NCBI RefSeq assembly: GCF_040712315.1
Contig: NC_134015.1
Span: 23,437,614-23,501,613, forward strand
Length of the DNA: 64,000 bases
DNA from: Castanea sativa
Taxonomy: Eukaryota > Streptophyta > Magnoliopsida > Fagales > Fagaceae
Direction of reading: 5' to 3'
Below the pieces are notes generated by a model. The model saw only the letters and a program-made list of their open reading frames with translations, was not told the origin of the DNA and made no database searches. The stretch's first letter is position 1. Every line of letters begins with the position of its first letter. Of the stretch, positions 23,309-34,555 are shown one piece after another. Position numbers and translations under genes: made by a program.

Positions 23309-24161
23309 AGTTTTAGACCCCTTAACACAAGTTGATTAATAAGTTTGTTAATTAACAGTAGGCTAAACCAATATGTGTAAAACAAATATAATGCAGAAAA
23401 TATAAAGAAAAAAAAAAGATCTGATGACCCAGGAAAACCAAACCAGTAAAAAACCTAGAGAGGATTTAGCCTAGCTATCCTCAAGGTAAAACAAATCTAC
23501 TATGAAAGAAAAGTTTATACAATAGAACTTAGACCACTAACATCCTATTGCTACCTCGAGTAGAAAACTTACTACCATGACCACGTGACAGCTTTGAATC
23601 CACGGACTACTTCTTTCTCTTGATCCATAGCAACCACAAGTTCTTCTACTTGTGACTTTGAGACTCCACTCAAAGATTTTAGATCTTTGTTAAGTTCTTT
23701 ATGCAGTAACTGAAGTGATCACCAAGCTAACAAACATCAATCTTGATCTTGATAACCCTACGTGTGTATGAAGGTAAACACCTCTAGATCTCACAAGAGA
23801 TTCAAACACACAACACATCAAAAGCCTCTAAAATGTAGCTAGGGTTTTTCTTTTTATATGAGAAGTAAAATATAAAACCCTACACGTCAAAAGGGCTTGG
23901 GTTGAGTTGAAAATTCTGTAGAAAAAACAATCTACACATTTCTCGATAGATCGAATCTAATTTTCGATCAATCGAGCCTTGCAGAATTTGCCCACTAATT
24001 TTTGCAATCACTCAATTCCAACTTTACAATAAAAACATACTTTGAGCTAGCCTAAACCTAGACTCTATGTTTTGATCACGGTTTGCCAACACATTACACA
24101 TTGAAGTTCTAATACATTAGTCCCTAAGGTCTTAGAACTTAACAGTTTATATGTACTAACA
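23309..24161 (-). mobile_element. LTR-like insertion in the CACTA element (edges approximate)
   Basis: Read on the minus strand, this block begins near TGTTAGTACATATAAACTG, passes TGTTGGCAAACCGTGATC and a GATCGATCGAG-rich part, and ends near 'aaggggtctaaaac'. That is the style of a plant copia-type solo LTR. The flanking CACTA text on the right (from about 24164) resumes in a copy that also exists at about 25455, which shows that foreign DNA sits between. No clean target duplication was found, so ends are uncertain. Confidence 0.5.
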
Positions 24162-24165
24162 CACG

Positions 24166-24999
24166 TAGTTTTAAGGTTTAATCAAGTCTCAAAGCTTTTG
24201 GCATAGGGTTAAAATTATAGTATTTTTCCTTTGTGACTTTATACAGATTTGAGTCAGATGCACTACATGATTTTTAATAAATTATAGAAAAATTATTTTG
24301 AACTGAATTTTTGATGGTACATACTAGACATATAAGGGCTTTTCCCTATTTAATTTCAAGCGTTTTGGATAAAATTAAGTGCACCAAACGAATTTTTAAA
24401 AAGAGCTGACCTGTTGCAAATTTAATCAGAAAGTATGATTAGAATGTTGAGACTATAATGAATTTACTACAAGCTTTTGTTGTGTGGTCTATCTTGTAAG
24501 TTCATATGTGCTTTCTTTGACAAGTTTTTTACTTTGGCTAATTTTATCATATTTGGTAATAACATGCTTTGTATTAAGTTGGTAAATGCACATTGTTGGT
24601 GGTAGGGAAATAAAAGGTTTTGGTTGTGTTAAAGCCTATAAGTTTCTTGTATGCTTGCTTGGTTCCCGTTTGGGTAGGGGTATTCATCTTCGCATGGTAA
24701 AGTTAGGCTTTAGGGCCTTAGGTTTTGATTGAGTTATATTTGTTGATTACTTTTTTTTTTTCAATACTTGAAGCATTTGGAGGTCTTGGTGGTGTGGAGA
24801 GGTGAGTATATGATATTTTGATGGTTTGGGTGCTATGAACTCATTTTAAAACAAATGGGTAATAAAGTGTTAACCATGAAAGTTTAAGTGCTTTGAGGTT
24901 TTGCTTTTTGCAAATAAAGTGTTTGATATATTACCTCAATGAGTTATGAAGTTGGGTTTAATTGTTTGTTGTTGATTATTTAATTTGAACTTGGACTAT

Positions 25000-25097
<98 letters not shown>

Positions 25098-25770
25098 AAG
25101 TTTGTGAAATCTGAAATTTTGTTTAAATTATTTTGCTCTAGAGGTGAGTATGTGATACTTCGATGGTTTGGGTGCTATGAACTTGTTTTAAAACAAATGG
25201 GTAATGAAGTGTTAACCATGAAAGTTTAAGTGTCTTGTAGTGTCTCTGCTTTCTCTTGGCATTTTGGTTTCTTGCAATAGGATATTCGGCTATCAACCTG
25301 CCCTACAAAACTTTTGCCTTCTCCCAACATGATTCCAAGGTAATTTTCCTTGATTATTTGTCTCTATGATTTATGAGTTTTGGTTTCTTGATTTGTTGTT
25401 GTGGTATTTGTTTATACGAGATAAAGGATTTCATTCCATGTTTTTAATATTCTTTAACATGTAGTTTTAATGTGAATAAAGTCTCAAAGCATTTGGGCTA
25501 ATTTTAGAACTATAGATTTTTTCTTTTGGGAACCTAAATCTATCAAGGGGAAATTTGAGTCAGCTTCAATACATGATTTTTAATAAATTATAGAAAAATT
25601 ATTTTTCTTTGAATTTTTTATGGTACATACCACACATATAAGAGCTTATTCCTATCTAATTTCAAGTTAATTAGATAACTTTTCATGGACCAAACGATTT
25701 TTACAAAAGGGCTGACTTGTTATGTAGTGAATCTGAAAGTATGATGAGTATGTTGGGATTTTGTGGAATT
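24166..25770. repeat. Diverged segmental repeats within the CACTA element
   Basis: 24166-24480 and 25455-25770 are related ('catgatttttaataaattatagaaaaatta', 'gatggtacatac...acatataag'). 24790-24905 and 25137-25240 are also related ('gatggtttgggtgctatgaac', 'gtgttaaccatgaaagtttaag'). With the first-exon pair this suggests that a block of about 1.2 kb or more was duplicated and later disrupted. Confidence 0.7.
25003..25090. repeat. (AT)n followed by (TG)n microsatellite
   Basis: An AT dinucleotide run at 25003-25049 passes into TG at 25052-25090. A compound microsatellite inside the CACTA element. Confidence 0.95.
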
Positions 25771-26277
25771 TATTTGAAACCTTCGTTGAGTTGGTTGGCT
25801 TGTAAATTCCTGCGTTTTCATCAACATGTGTTTTACTTAGCTAATTTTAATAATGGTTTGATTTAATCACTTGTAATAGCGTATTAAAATGCTTTGGTTG
25901 TGTTATAGCCCTCTGAATCACCTTTTTTTTTGTGGCAATTGATTCTGTTTTAAATCTGAAATTTGTTGCTTTTGTGTCATTTTGATTGGCTTAGATTTGA
26001 TGGGTCATTGTGATAAAGCTTGAATTTTGCTTTATATGGATTTTTATGTGGGAATTTAGTTTAAGTTCTTGAATTGTGTTAGATTTTATAATTGGGACTA
26101 CTTTTTATTTGTCTTTGTAGTCTATGGCTCTATGCATTAATGCCCAAATTGGGTTTTTGTTGTTTACTTTGATTGAATTATAAAGTAAATGATTTAGTTC
26201 TAGCAAAGATATGGTAATTGAATTATGCAATATGAGGTTGATAGCCAAATTGAGTTTGAAGTTTGTGTCTTGGATGA

Positions 26278-26305
<28 letters not shown>
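26278..26305. repeat. (AC)n microsatellite
   Basis: Fourteen AC units, then a short TA run. Confidence 0.95.
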
Positions 26306-26316
<11 letters not shown>

Positions 26317-26714
26317 CACAAATATTCAATAGAGATGTTTCTTATAACATAGTTAATGTTTTTACTTTACAATTTTAATGTAGTATTGTTTTTACATTTG
26401 TGCAGATTTCTTATTGGTAGCTTTTAGGGCATTTTCTTTTGGCACTACTTGAAGAAGTTTGAGGACATCTTCTTTTAGCCCTTAGTATTTTATGTTATTG
26501 TATGTTATAAAACATCTTGTATTATTGTATGTGTTGGAAACAATTTGTATGGATGGATTGAATAGAATACTTGTTTTATTTTTACATTTGGAATGTATGG
26601 ATCATTTTCTTATAAATGTGTTGTTGACATAAATGTATTATTCAAGTGTGAGGAGTTAATAATGTAATGACAGGTTACATACAGGAAAAAAATGAAAACA
26701 GTTAAGTAGCTTGA

Positions 26715-27205
26715 GTGACGAATTTTTCCATCACATTTATCTACATTTAGTGACGAAATTTTTCGTCGCTAAATGTAACTGAATTTATAAAAAACACTTT
26801 TAGTGACGAAAATTTTTGCCGCTAAATATAGCTATTTTTTTCAGAAAATAGTTTTAGCAACGACAATATTCGTCGTTATAAGTATCCGAATATTCTTAAA
26901 AATAGTTTTAGCGACGAAAATATTTCATCGCTAAAAATGATTTAATAAAATAAGGTACATGTAGCGACGAAATGGTTTCATCGCTGAATGGTTTTTTTAA
27001 CGAGGAAAACATTTAGCAACGAAATAATTTCATCGCTAAAAGTGTTTTTATTTTAAAACAACTTGGATCTTTAGCGATGAAATTTGTTGAAAGTGTTCGT
27101 CACTAATACTTTTAGCGACGGGGCTATAGCGACGAAACGAATTTCGTCACTAAAGGTACTAGGCAACGAAATATTGAACTTTTAGTGACGAAAATTTTCA
27201 TCACT
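26715..27205. repeat. 3' subterminal repeats of the CACTA element
   Basis: Dense facing copies of 'tagtgacgaaa' and 'tttcgtcgcta' spaced about 50-60 bp apart, mirroring the left end. Confidence 0.88.
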
Positions 27206-27230
27206 AAAAATACATTTTGTTGTAGTGATT

Positions 27231-27525
27231 TTGCAAGTATGGAGGATATAAGAAGAAAATGTAATCCAACGGTAGATTTGTCAAAATTCACATTTAATAA
27301 AAAATATCTATTAAGTGTAGTTATAACCTTAATTTACAACCCAGTTTGTTGTCCCCCCCCCCCCCCAAAAAAAGTTTGTTGTCGAACTTTGTCTAAAGTT
27401 TATTTATGTTTGGCCTAAAAAAATTTAGAGTGATCACAAAAATTTATATATGTTAATTTTTTTTTTCCAGGTCAATGCGGTCCTATGACCACCCTGACAT
27501 CAATGTAAAGCCACCCCTGCACAAA
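27231..27525 (-). mobile_element. Other side of the hAT relic split by the CACTA element
   Basis: The sequence resumes after the ATT duplication. Near 27469-27525 it reads, on the minus strand, CAGGGGTGGCTTTACATTG, the style of terminal sequence found on TTF-type hAT elements in plants. The strand agrees with the transposase remnant at 21421-21513. A C-homopolymer lies at about 27353-27366. The matching left terminus was not found. Confidence 0.35.
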
Positions 27526-28030
27526 TATATGATAAGAATATGTATAAACAAAGGATTTTATTAACATATGCCATTAGGGCATACATTAGTAAATTATTTT
27601 AAAAAAAAATTCATGAGAAAATGAAAATGTGACTAACTTTTTTTTTTTATCATTATTTCAATTTTCTATGAAAAGTTTCTTAAAATTGATGATTAATATA
27701 TGCTCTTAGAGTACTATACCAAAAAAAAAAAATGCTCAGCCACTGTACTGTACAACAAAGACGATGGGGAGTGGATGAGAGTTTCTTTAACATTTATTGC
27801 TAATAAAGAGTAAAATCAACCTATTAATTTAATTATCTGTTCCACACATCGCACGCAAAGGTACCTAGGAAAATGGTATTAGTGTTGGGTAGAGTAGTTT
27901 GAGTAATGTTGTTTGGGTGTTTTTGATATGTGTGGGTGAAAAAGTGTGTAAATGTGTTTAAAATGCTCAAAAATGTGCTTAAAATGCCCTACCAAACTGG
28001 CTGAAACTCTCCCTCTGACACACTTAAATA
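27526..28030. other. AT-rich intergenic sequence
   Basis: No gene seen. A G/T-rich patch at about 27888-27990 ('gtgtgtaaatgtgtttaaaatgctc' twice) may be a small MITE remnant. Confidence 0.4.
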
Positions 28031-28450
28031 ACTGCACCTTTTCCTCCATACTGTATTGATTTTGATCCGGTTGGCAAAAACATCAGAAAATGGAAAGCAA
28101 CAATTATAGGGCCACAAGACACCCCTTTTGAAAATGGTAAGTTCAAATTGTCCATTGATATCACATCGAATTTCCCTAAGAAGCCACCAAAAGTTACCTT
28201 CGATACCAAAATTTACCACCCCAACATAGACAGAAAAGGCAACATTTACCTTGACATTCTCAATGAACAAAATTGGACCCGTAACTAAACCATGTCTGAT
28301 GTGTTGGTGGCTATATACTTGTTACTCACATCCCCTAACCCTGATGATCCCTTGGAACCTGAAAGTGAAATTGCACTTCTGTACAAGAATACACATGATA
28401 TTTACACAGAGAACACCAAGAAATGGACCGACAGCTATGCCAAGCGATGA
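28031..28450 (+). pseudogene. Ubiquitin-conjugating enzyme E2 pseudogene (UBC4/5 class-like)
   Basis: E2 enzymes carry ubiquitin as a thioester on a cysteine and pass it to substrates with an E3 ligase. One frame from 28031 to TGA 28448-28450 shows the UBC fold: GKNIRKWKATIIGP, FPKKPPKVTF, KIYHPNI, then LTSPNPDDPLEPE and a C-terminal KKWTDSYAKR. At the catalytic site, where active E2s have G-x-I-C-L-D-I-L, this copy has GNIYLDIL: the cysteine is tyrosine. A TAA also interrupts after NWTRN (28284-28290). The N-terminal helix and start codon are missing. No introns are seen, so a retrocopy is likely, though no poly(A) or target duplication was identified. Confidence 0.85.
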
Positions 28451-29601
28451 GCACTCTACTGCAGCCATTTAGACTTTGGGTTTTGTTCAATACCCATTTT
28501 GATAAATAAAGTTTTTAAATAAAGAGAGATTTTTATTTCTTAAAACTTCTTTTGGTCAGTTTCTTAATGAACTCAACATACAATCTCTAACAATACCTTA
28601 GATGTGTTTCAATGATTTAACAAAAAATAGAAACATATATTGCATCAATGCAATTTCTTTTTAATTATTAGCCTTAGTGTACCCTTACATTTCAATGACG
28701 TACAATTGTGTTTGCTATTTTATGAGCCCAATGGGTACTGACTTTTTTGGAGGTTAAAAAGTATTTCTAATAAGGGAGTATGGTTGTTAAAAAATTGAGA
28801 TAACACATAAAATGGATAAGAGGATCTTCTAGACCAAATTATAGGATCAAATTGAGAATCATAAGATTTTACTTTTTTTTTAAAGTAAAAATCACTGGTA
28901 ATAATGATGTATCAATAATCTAACAAAGGTGATTAAATCTTTTTCAATAGAAATTAAGAATAAAAATATATAACAAATCAAATCAATTTTAAGGATATAA
29001 AAATTTAAATCATAAAATATACCTATCAAACTTTATTACAATAGAATTGACATGAGAATTTATTTTGAAAAAATGAATTCCATTAAATAAGAGTGAATAA
29101 TTAACTTTTTTTTTTTTTTAAGAAGGGAGTTAATAATTAACTTGTACCTCTCTAAAAAAATAATAATAAAAATGAAGATGTATTCAAAAATCTTCATCAA
29201 CATTAGACCTTTTCAATATAAATTAAGAATAATAACCTACTCCAAATCAAATAAAATTTTAAAGGATAAAAGTATATATCAGATAACAGTATCACATGAT
29301 TTTTTTAATTTTGAAAAAATGCATTCAGTTAATTAATCTAAGCTAATTAATAATTAACTTGTACTATCTTCATTTCTCCTAAATGTTTTTGATATGCCAA
29401 ATGGAGAGGGCAAAAGAGTTGCTTATCTCTATCACTGGTTTAACCAACAATGACCTTTAGAATTTTAAAAAAAAATTGTAATAAGTAAGATGTCGATAGG
29501 AGATTTATCTAGAAGAAGTGATATATTTGTTACAAAAGACCCTATAAAAGTTAATATATTGTAACTTGAAATAAAATGATCAAATAATTGACTATTAATA
29601 T
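28451..29601. other. AT-rich intergenic sequence with a weak internal duplication
   Basis: About 28930-29110 and 29205-29350 are related ('tcaata.aaattaagaataa.aa', then 'caaatcaaat.aa.ttttaa.gata'), an old direct duplication. No gene seen. Confidence 0.4.
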
Positions 29602-30989
29602 TGTTAGGATTAATGACCTTAAATTCTATTGTATGATGCTATGTATGACATTATGTAAGACTTAATATTATGTTTAATAAAGTTGTTTTATTATTATCTA
29701 AAAATAATGGTAACATGAATATTGGGACATTATCATATAGTCCATGAGATGCATTGTATGTGATTTATGTGATTTAGTCACAGAAGATGTAAATCACTAG
29801 TTACTTGTAAACTCAAAATGTAGTTCGTAATCGGTGATGAATATTGGGTATTTCATCTGCAAAGACTATAACATATCAACTAAAATGATTTGTCTTGATC
29901 ATGAAAATGGATATTTCTAGTTGGTTTGTTGATATGTTTTAAGAGTTAAAACATATTGAACTGGACCATGTGAGATTTATTGTTCTTTCAACGACTGTCA
30001 AATGAATAATAAACTCACGACTTATATTTACATGAACTCTTAATCTTGAGAGAACAATGGACTTGATCATGAAGTGTATGTTGCTTTGATATATCAAGAG
30101 TGAGATCTAGAGTAACGGTCAAAACCTCAGTATGTTGGGCAACCACATTTAATGTTGATGGAACATATATTCTCAAGATGAAATTTATAGTCTCTTAACG
30201 GAGATACAAAATATTCCCTTGAGATAAGTTTAATGAATTTGTTATTCAGAATATTAGGCCTAACTACTTTAGTAAATAGTTACTAGAGTATATATTTATG
30301 AAATTGGATTTCATAAATATATGATGAATAACTTAAAGGATTAAACCGGGTACACAATGATAAGATGTAGTAATTTACAAAGTGACAGTCTACATTCATG
30401 ACTTTGTATTACTAGGAATATTTTATGAATGGGTTGTATGTACAATAAAGTCTTGGGATATAATTTATAGATAAGGCCTAGAGTGCAACTATATTTATAT
30501 AGTGGTATTAAATATAGTTAATGATAACTTTGGACTTGTCAAGAGTTGACAGAAAAGCCCAAGGCCCATTGGAGCTAGTGTCTTATTGGTCCCTTTTGGT
30601 CTCACTCCAAACCACACATTTAATCCCAATTGGAAAGGCCCAAAAGGCCAGCCTAATTAGATAATCGGTTAGACGCAAAAGGAGAAAGATACAGAATTTT
30701 CTGTAGAGAATATTGTAAGAATACGATTGCAAAGTGGTGCATGTTAGTGTTAGACACTTAGACATTTCTTCCTTTGGAACTGATTGAGAGACCACACATC
30801 TTGGGCATTAGTGGAATTGGAGTGAAGATTGAAAGTGTTCCCAAGCGCTCATGATCTTCGATTTTGAAATTCACCGCTCCAAGGTACACTCTCTTGTTCT
30901 TAAATTCTTAAACTTATATAGTACATGTTAACTTTTATGAATGAAGTAGAGTCGTTATTTTTCCACTGTGCACATGTATATTTCCATCA
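29602..30989 (+). mobile_element. Solo LTR of the same copia family as 43851-51247
   Basis: It aligns with the 1.44-kb copia LTR over its whole length, from TGTTAGGATTAATGACC to TTTCCATCA. It has a perfect 5-bp target duplication, AATAT, at 29597-29601 and 30990-30994. No internal region is present, so it arose by recombination between the two LTRs of an insertion. It is more diverged from the full element than that element's LTRs are from each other. Confidence 0.92.
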
Positions 30990-31089
30990 AATATGTCAAA
31001 ATTTAAAGTTAAGTGAGATCGTAATCTCTTATCACTCCCATAATTTAAATATAGATTCTAATTAGTGGAAGAGTGTTCCTATTTTGTAG

Positions 31090-31234
31090 GCAATATTTTA
31101 GTACAAGTCAAACATGTATTTTTACTAAACTATCATTTAGTTTTGTCTCTACTTAAACCTAGAGGTGTAGGGGTATTTTAGAACAAAAAAAAATCCAGTT
31201 CAAACAAGGAAAGCCCCTTAAGTAGTAATATAGA
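31090..31234 (-). mobile_element. Helitron 5' terminus (minus strand), rest not delimited
   Basis: On the minus strand it starts TCTATATTACTACTTAAGGG and continues as in the copy ending at 62710 ('aatacccctacacctctagg', 'aaaatattgcctacaaaatag'). Helitron 5' ends start with TC. The 3' end, expected at lower coordinates, was not recognised; the solo LTR at 29602-30989 may lie inside this Helitron. Confidence 0.55.
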
Positions 31235-31457
31235 TGATCAAGTAGTTTTTTTTCCTTATTATTTGTGTGCCAGTGCCACTTGCTTTCCATCAGAGAGTTA
31301 CATCTCTACTCAACTCTTACAAATACAGTTATCCAAATTCAAAACTTACCAAGAGAAGTTGTATAAGAAAATGATCGAGTAGTTTTTTCCTTATCATTTG
31401 CGCGCCAGTGCCACTTGCTTTCCATCAGAGAATTGCATCTCGACTCAACTTTTATAG
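31234..31457. repeat. Direct duplication, about 87-bp unit, 137-bp spacing
   Basis: 'atgatcaagtag...ccttattatttgtgtgccagtgccacttgctttccatcagag' at 31234 recurs at 31371 with few changes. Non-coding. Confidence 0.85.
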
Positions 31458-31893
31458 TCAAACATCAACCAAAAAAAAACTCAATATATTTTTCCTTATA
31501 TACATGCCGATGAAATTGTAACAATTATTGTGTTTAGATATCTATACTACTATTTAAGGGGCTTCCCCTGTTTGGATTCCACTTTTTAGATGCCTAAAGT
31601 ACCCTTATCATATCTACTTACAAGTTTTCAACTAACGATGATAAATATGTAAATTAAAACTCCTACACTTTAAAACACACAAACTCACGTAGGCTTTGCA
31701 ATTTCTATCTCACTTTCTATCTCTCATTCTTCTTCAGATTAAAGACATTTAGTTTAACTCTACATACTCCTTTCTTTTTCTTCATATTAAAGACATTTAT
31801 TGTCAGAGGCTCCAACAAATTTTCAGGTTATATCTTTTGCAAGTTCCTCTTTATTCACTTTTCTTTGGATTATGATTGACTTTCTTTGAGCTC

Positions 31894-31897
<4 letters not shown>

Positions 31898-31956
<59 letters not shown>
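31898..31956. repeat. (AT)n microsatellite
   Basis: About 59 bases of AT dinucleotides inside the Helitron. The phrase before it, 'atcttttgcaagttcctctt', is repeated near 32130. Confidence 0.95.
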
Positions 31957-31961
<5 letters not shown>

Positions 31962-32379
31962 TAACTCTTTTTTTTTTTTAAATGTAATTTTGAAATGAAT
32001 CATTCCTTCATATACTCTACTACTATACTTCTTAATGAATTGTCATTTCATGTTATAGGTATTGTGATCCAAAGACTGGGCTGCCTTATGCTACAAAAGA
32101 AGCATTCAACCAACAAATTTTTAGGTTCTATCTTTTGCAAGTTCCTCTTTGTTTTCTTTTCTTTGGTTTATGAATGACTTTCTTTGAGTTCTACTATTTT
32201 TTTTTATGTATCACATTAACTCTCTTTTTTTTTTCTTTTTTTTAAATGTAATTTGGAAAATTTGAATTGAAATAAAAATAGTTACTACAATACTCCCTAA
32301 TTAATGATCAAAATATAAATGATCAATTACTATTTCCTCACTTCTTCTTTTTTTTTTTTTCTTTTTAAGAACTTTTTTT

Positions 32380-32755
32380 ACCATCATTGTACATGTTTTT
32401 GGCGACAAAGTTTTTCAGTTTTTTTTTTTTTACCATCATTGTATATGTTTTTGGCGTTAAATTTTTTTTATTTAGTTATTTATTTAAATAGTTGATGATG
32501 TGGTAATTAGATTTTAAAGAGTCCATGATAGAGTTAAATTCTAAAAAATCTTTATCTTCTATTTCCTCACTTCTTCTTCTTTCTTTTTTTTCCTTCTTAG
32601 TATTTTTTTTTCTTTTTAAGAAATATTTTTTTTACCATCATTGTATATGTTTTTCGCGTTAAAATTTTTTTTATTTAGTTATTTATTTAAATAGTTGATG
32701 ATGTGGTGATTAGATTTTAAAGAGTCCATGATAGAGTTAAATTCTAACTTTGGTT
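32380..32755. repeat. Duplicated segment in the Helitron
   Basis: 'accatcattgtatatgttttt...ttatttaaatagttgatgatgtggtaattagattttaaagagtccatgatagagttaaattcta' occurs at about 32430-32545 and again at about 32635-32750, with a shorter third copy near 32380. Non-coding. Confidence 0.85.
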
Positions 32756-33037
32756 TGTTGATTAATTTAAAAAAAAAAATACTTGCTTTAACCCTAATTC
32801 TTTTATCTCTCTCAGGTTCACATACGCACAAATATTTTGGATTGCATTGAGGAGTCATTGCACTAAAATATTGCTTACAAAATAAGAACACTCTCACACC
32901 AACCCATTTTTATTGTTTTTTAGAATACATTATTATTATTATTTTTTTAAAACACCCCACCCCACGTACTGACAGTCATACAAAAACACAAACTACCACA
33001 AAAATCTCCTTTTAACTTTCCAGAAGAAAAAAAAAAC

Positions 33038-33212
33038 CCACTCCTGTTTCTTTTTTCGATTGACACGCCAATTTCTAATAACAAAAAAAACTTCCCACCC
33101 CACTTACAAAAGAAAAAAAAAATTCCCACTCCTGTTTCTTTTTTTGATTGACACACCTATTTCTAATAACAAAAAAAAACTTCCCACCCCACTTACAAAA
33201 AAAAAAAAAAAA
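33038..33212. repeat. 87-bp tandem duplication in the Helitron
   Basis: 'cccactcctgtttc...gattgacac.cc.atttctaataac...cttcccaccccacttac' occurs at 33038 and 33125. Open frames here are products of the repeat. Confidence 0.85.
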
Positions 33213-34323
33213 AACCTTCCATTTATCTCTCTTCCCTCCCACCAATCTACTTTTATCTGATTTCCTCATTTTCACCCTTATCATCACATGTCTCACCATT
33301 CTTTATTCAAAATTTAAAATTAACCAAAACTACTCATAGATATCTTCCACAAATTGAGGACTTATCCCATAAAAGTCACCAACCCCACAGATTGATTTAT
33401 TTCTCTCCTTTTCTTTTTTCTTTTTTCTTTTTTCTTTTCTTTTTTTAATGGACATCTATTTCTCTTTCTCTCTCCTTTTTTTTTTTAAATTTTAATGGAC
33501 ACCTATTTCTCCTTCTCTACAAGGAACAGCCTACAAATAAACTTCTGAGGCTTACATTTCCAATCTAGGTTGATAAATCTCATTTTTAATAAAAAAAAAT
33601 TAATTATTCACTTTCTCCTCTGATATGAAGTTAATTGGTGTTTATTTGATTCTCTTTTAGTGGTTTTCAACAATGAAGGTGTAATTTCATTAAGTTTGGT
33701 GGAAAGACTGTGATCGAAGACATCAATTTACATCAAGTATTACATCTCTTTCTTTCTGTCTCACACATTCTCTTTCTTTAATATTTTTCCTTCCTGTACA
33801 TGATAAAATTCTCACTCTCAATATTTTTGGGATTATATTTGTATTTTGTGGTTAATTAGAACTTAAAAAAGGTAAAAAGTAAAATATTTTTGCATTTAAT
33901 CTTTGCTTTTGTTCGTTGATTGCGTTATACAACGGTATGAAAAATTGTCTAAATGTTAATGAACAAAAAAACTAACTTCAGTTGTTGCCTCCTATTGATC
34001 CATTTGGTCATTACATTTTCACTTGATTTTTGTAATAAATCTGACTATCTAAGTGTTTGAAAGATAAGGCTTTACTCTCATTGCTCACTGTATTTAGTTG
34101 GAAATTAATCCAACCTTTTACTTTTATGTTTTTCAATGTGCAAAAATTAACTTACGTGGATGTATGATTTGTTGATTCTAAATGATGTTTTAGTCCATTG
34201 CATTGGATGATGTTGATCACATTTCAAGTGAAATGCGAGATAAGTTTTCATTTTACATCATTTTTTTAAATTAATTTATGACACTAAATCCAAAAAAAAA
34301 AAAACCCCATTGCACACACGTAA

Positions 34324-34493
34324 TAATTTAGAGCATTTATTATAATTTGGGATTACTACATTTTTCAATCATAAAAAAGATCTAGGGGTGTGATGAAAAA
34401 TTATTTCACTACACATAATACTCATCACACCCTTAAGTTTTTTTGTGATTGGAAAATGTAGTAATCCCAAATTATAATAAATGCTCTAAATTA
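34324..34493. mobile_element. MITE with long terminal inverted repeats
   Basis: The left arm TAATTTAGAGCATTTATTAT and its continuation (about 55 bases) are mirrored nearly perfectly by the right arm ending ATGCTCTAAATTA, around an unpaired core of about 60 bases. TTA/TAA at both ends would suit a Tourist (PIF/Harbinger-like) MITE. Class assignment is inference. Confidence 0.8.
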
Positions 34494-34555
34494 ACCATTA
34501 CCCAAAAAATAGAAGAGCCTTTGAGCACGCGCGTGAGCGCCTGCTCAGAGGCTAG

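Larger units (their letters stand above)
22520..25345. repeat. Duplicated exon-like segment inside the CACTA element
   Basis: 'cttctcctaacatgaatctaaggtaa' near 22600 and 'cttctcccaacatgattccaaggtaa' near 25318 are related copies. Each ends in AAG|GTAA, which looks like a splice donor after a CT-rich 5' leader. They may be duplicated untranslated first exons of a lost transposase gene. No coding sequence follows either copy. The span runs between the two copies. Confidence 0.4.
21876..27227. mobile_element. Non-autonomous CACTA (En/Spm-type) transposon, 5.35 kb
   Basis: The left terminus CACTACAACAAAATGTACTT and the right terminus are inverted repeats, matching at 23 of 24 positions. A 3-bp duplication, ATT, flanks it at 21873-21875 and 27228-27230. 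Both subterminal regions carry many copies of a TAGCGACGAAAT-type motif, the expected transposase binding sites. No transposase domain and no frame over 100 residues is visible inside, so it would need transposase from elsewhere. The interior holds internal duplications, dinucleotide repeats and an inserted LTR-like segment. Confidence 0.93.
31541..34555 (+). mobile_element. Non-autonomous Helitron, about 3.0 kb
   Basis: It begins TCTATACTACTATTTAAGGG after an A and ends CTAG before a T, the Helitron rule (5' TC, 3' CTRR, insertion between A and T). A hairpin of AGCCTTTGAGCA with TGCTCAGAGGCT (34516-34527 and 34542-34553) and a GC-rich loop lies at the 3' end. No Rep/helicase ORF is present. 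The interior holds direct duplications, an (AT)n run and a MITE. The 5' end shares its first 40 bases with ends at 31234, 35285 and 62710. Confidence 0.8.

Noticed and set aside
33060..33339. Lys/Pro-rich ORFs on both strands
   Set aside because: They arise from an 87-bp tandem duplication with A-runs inside a Helitron.
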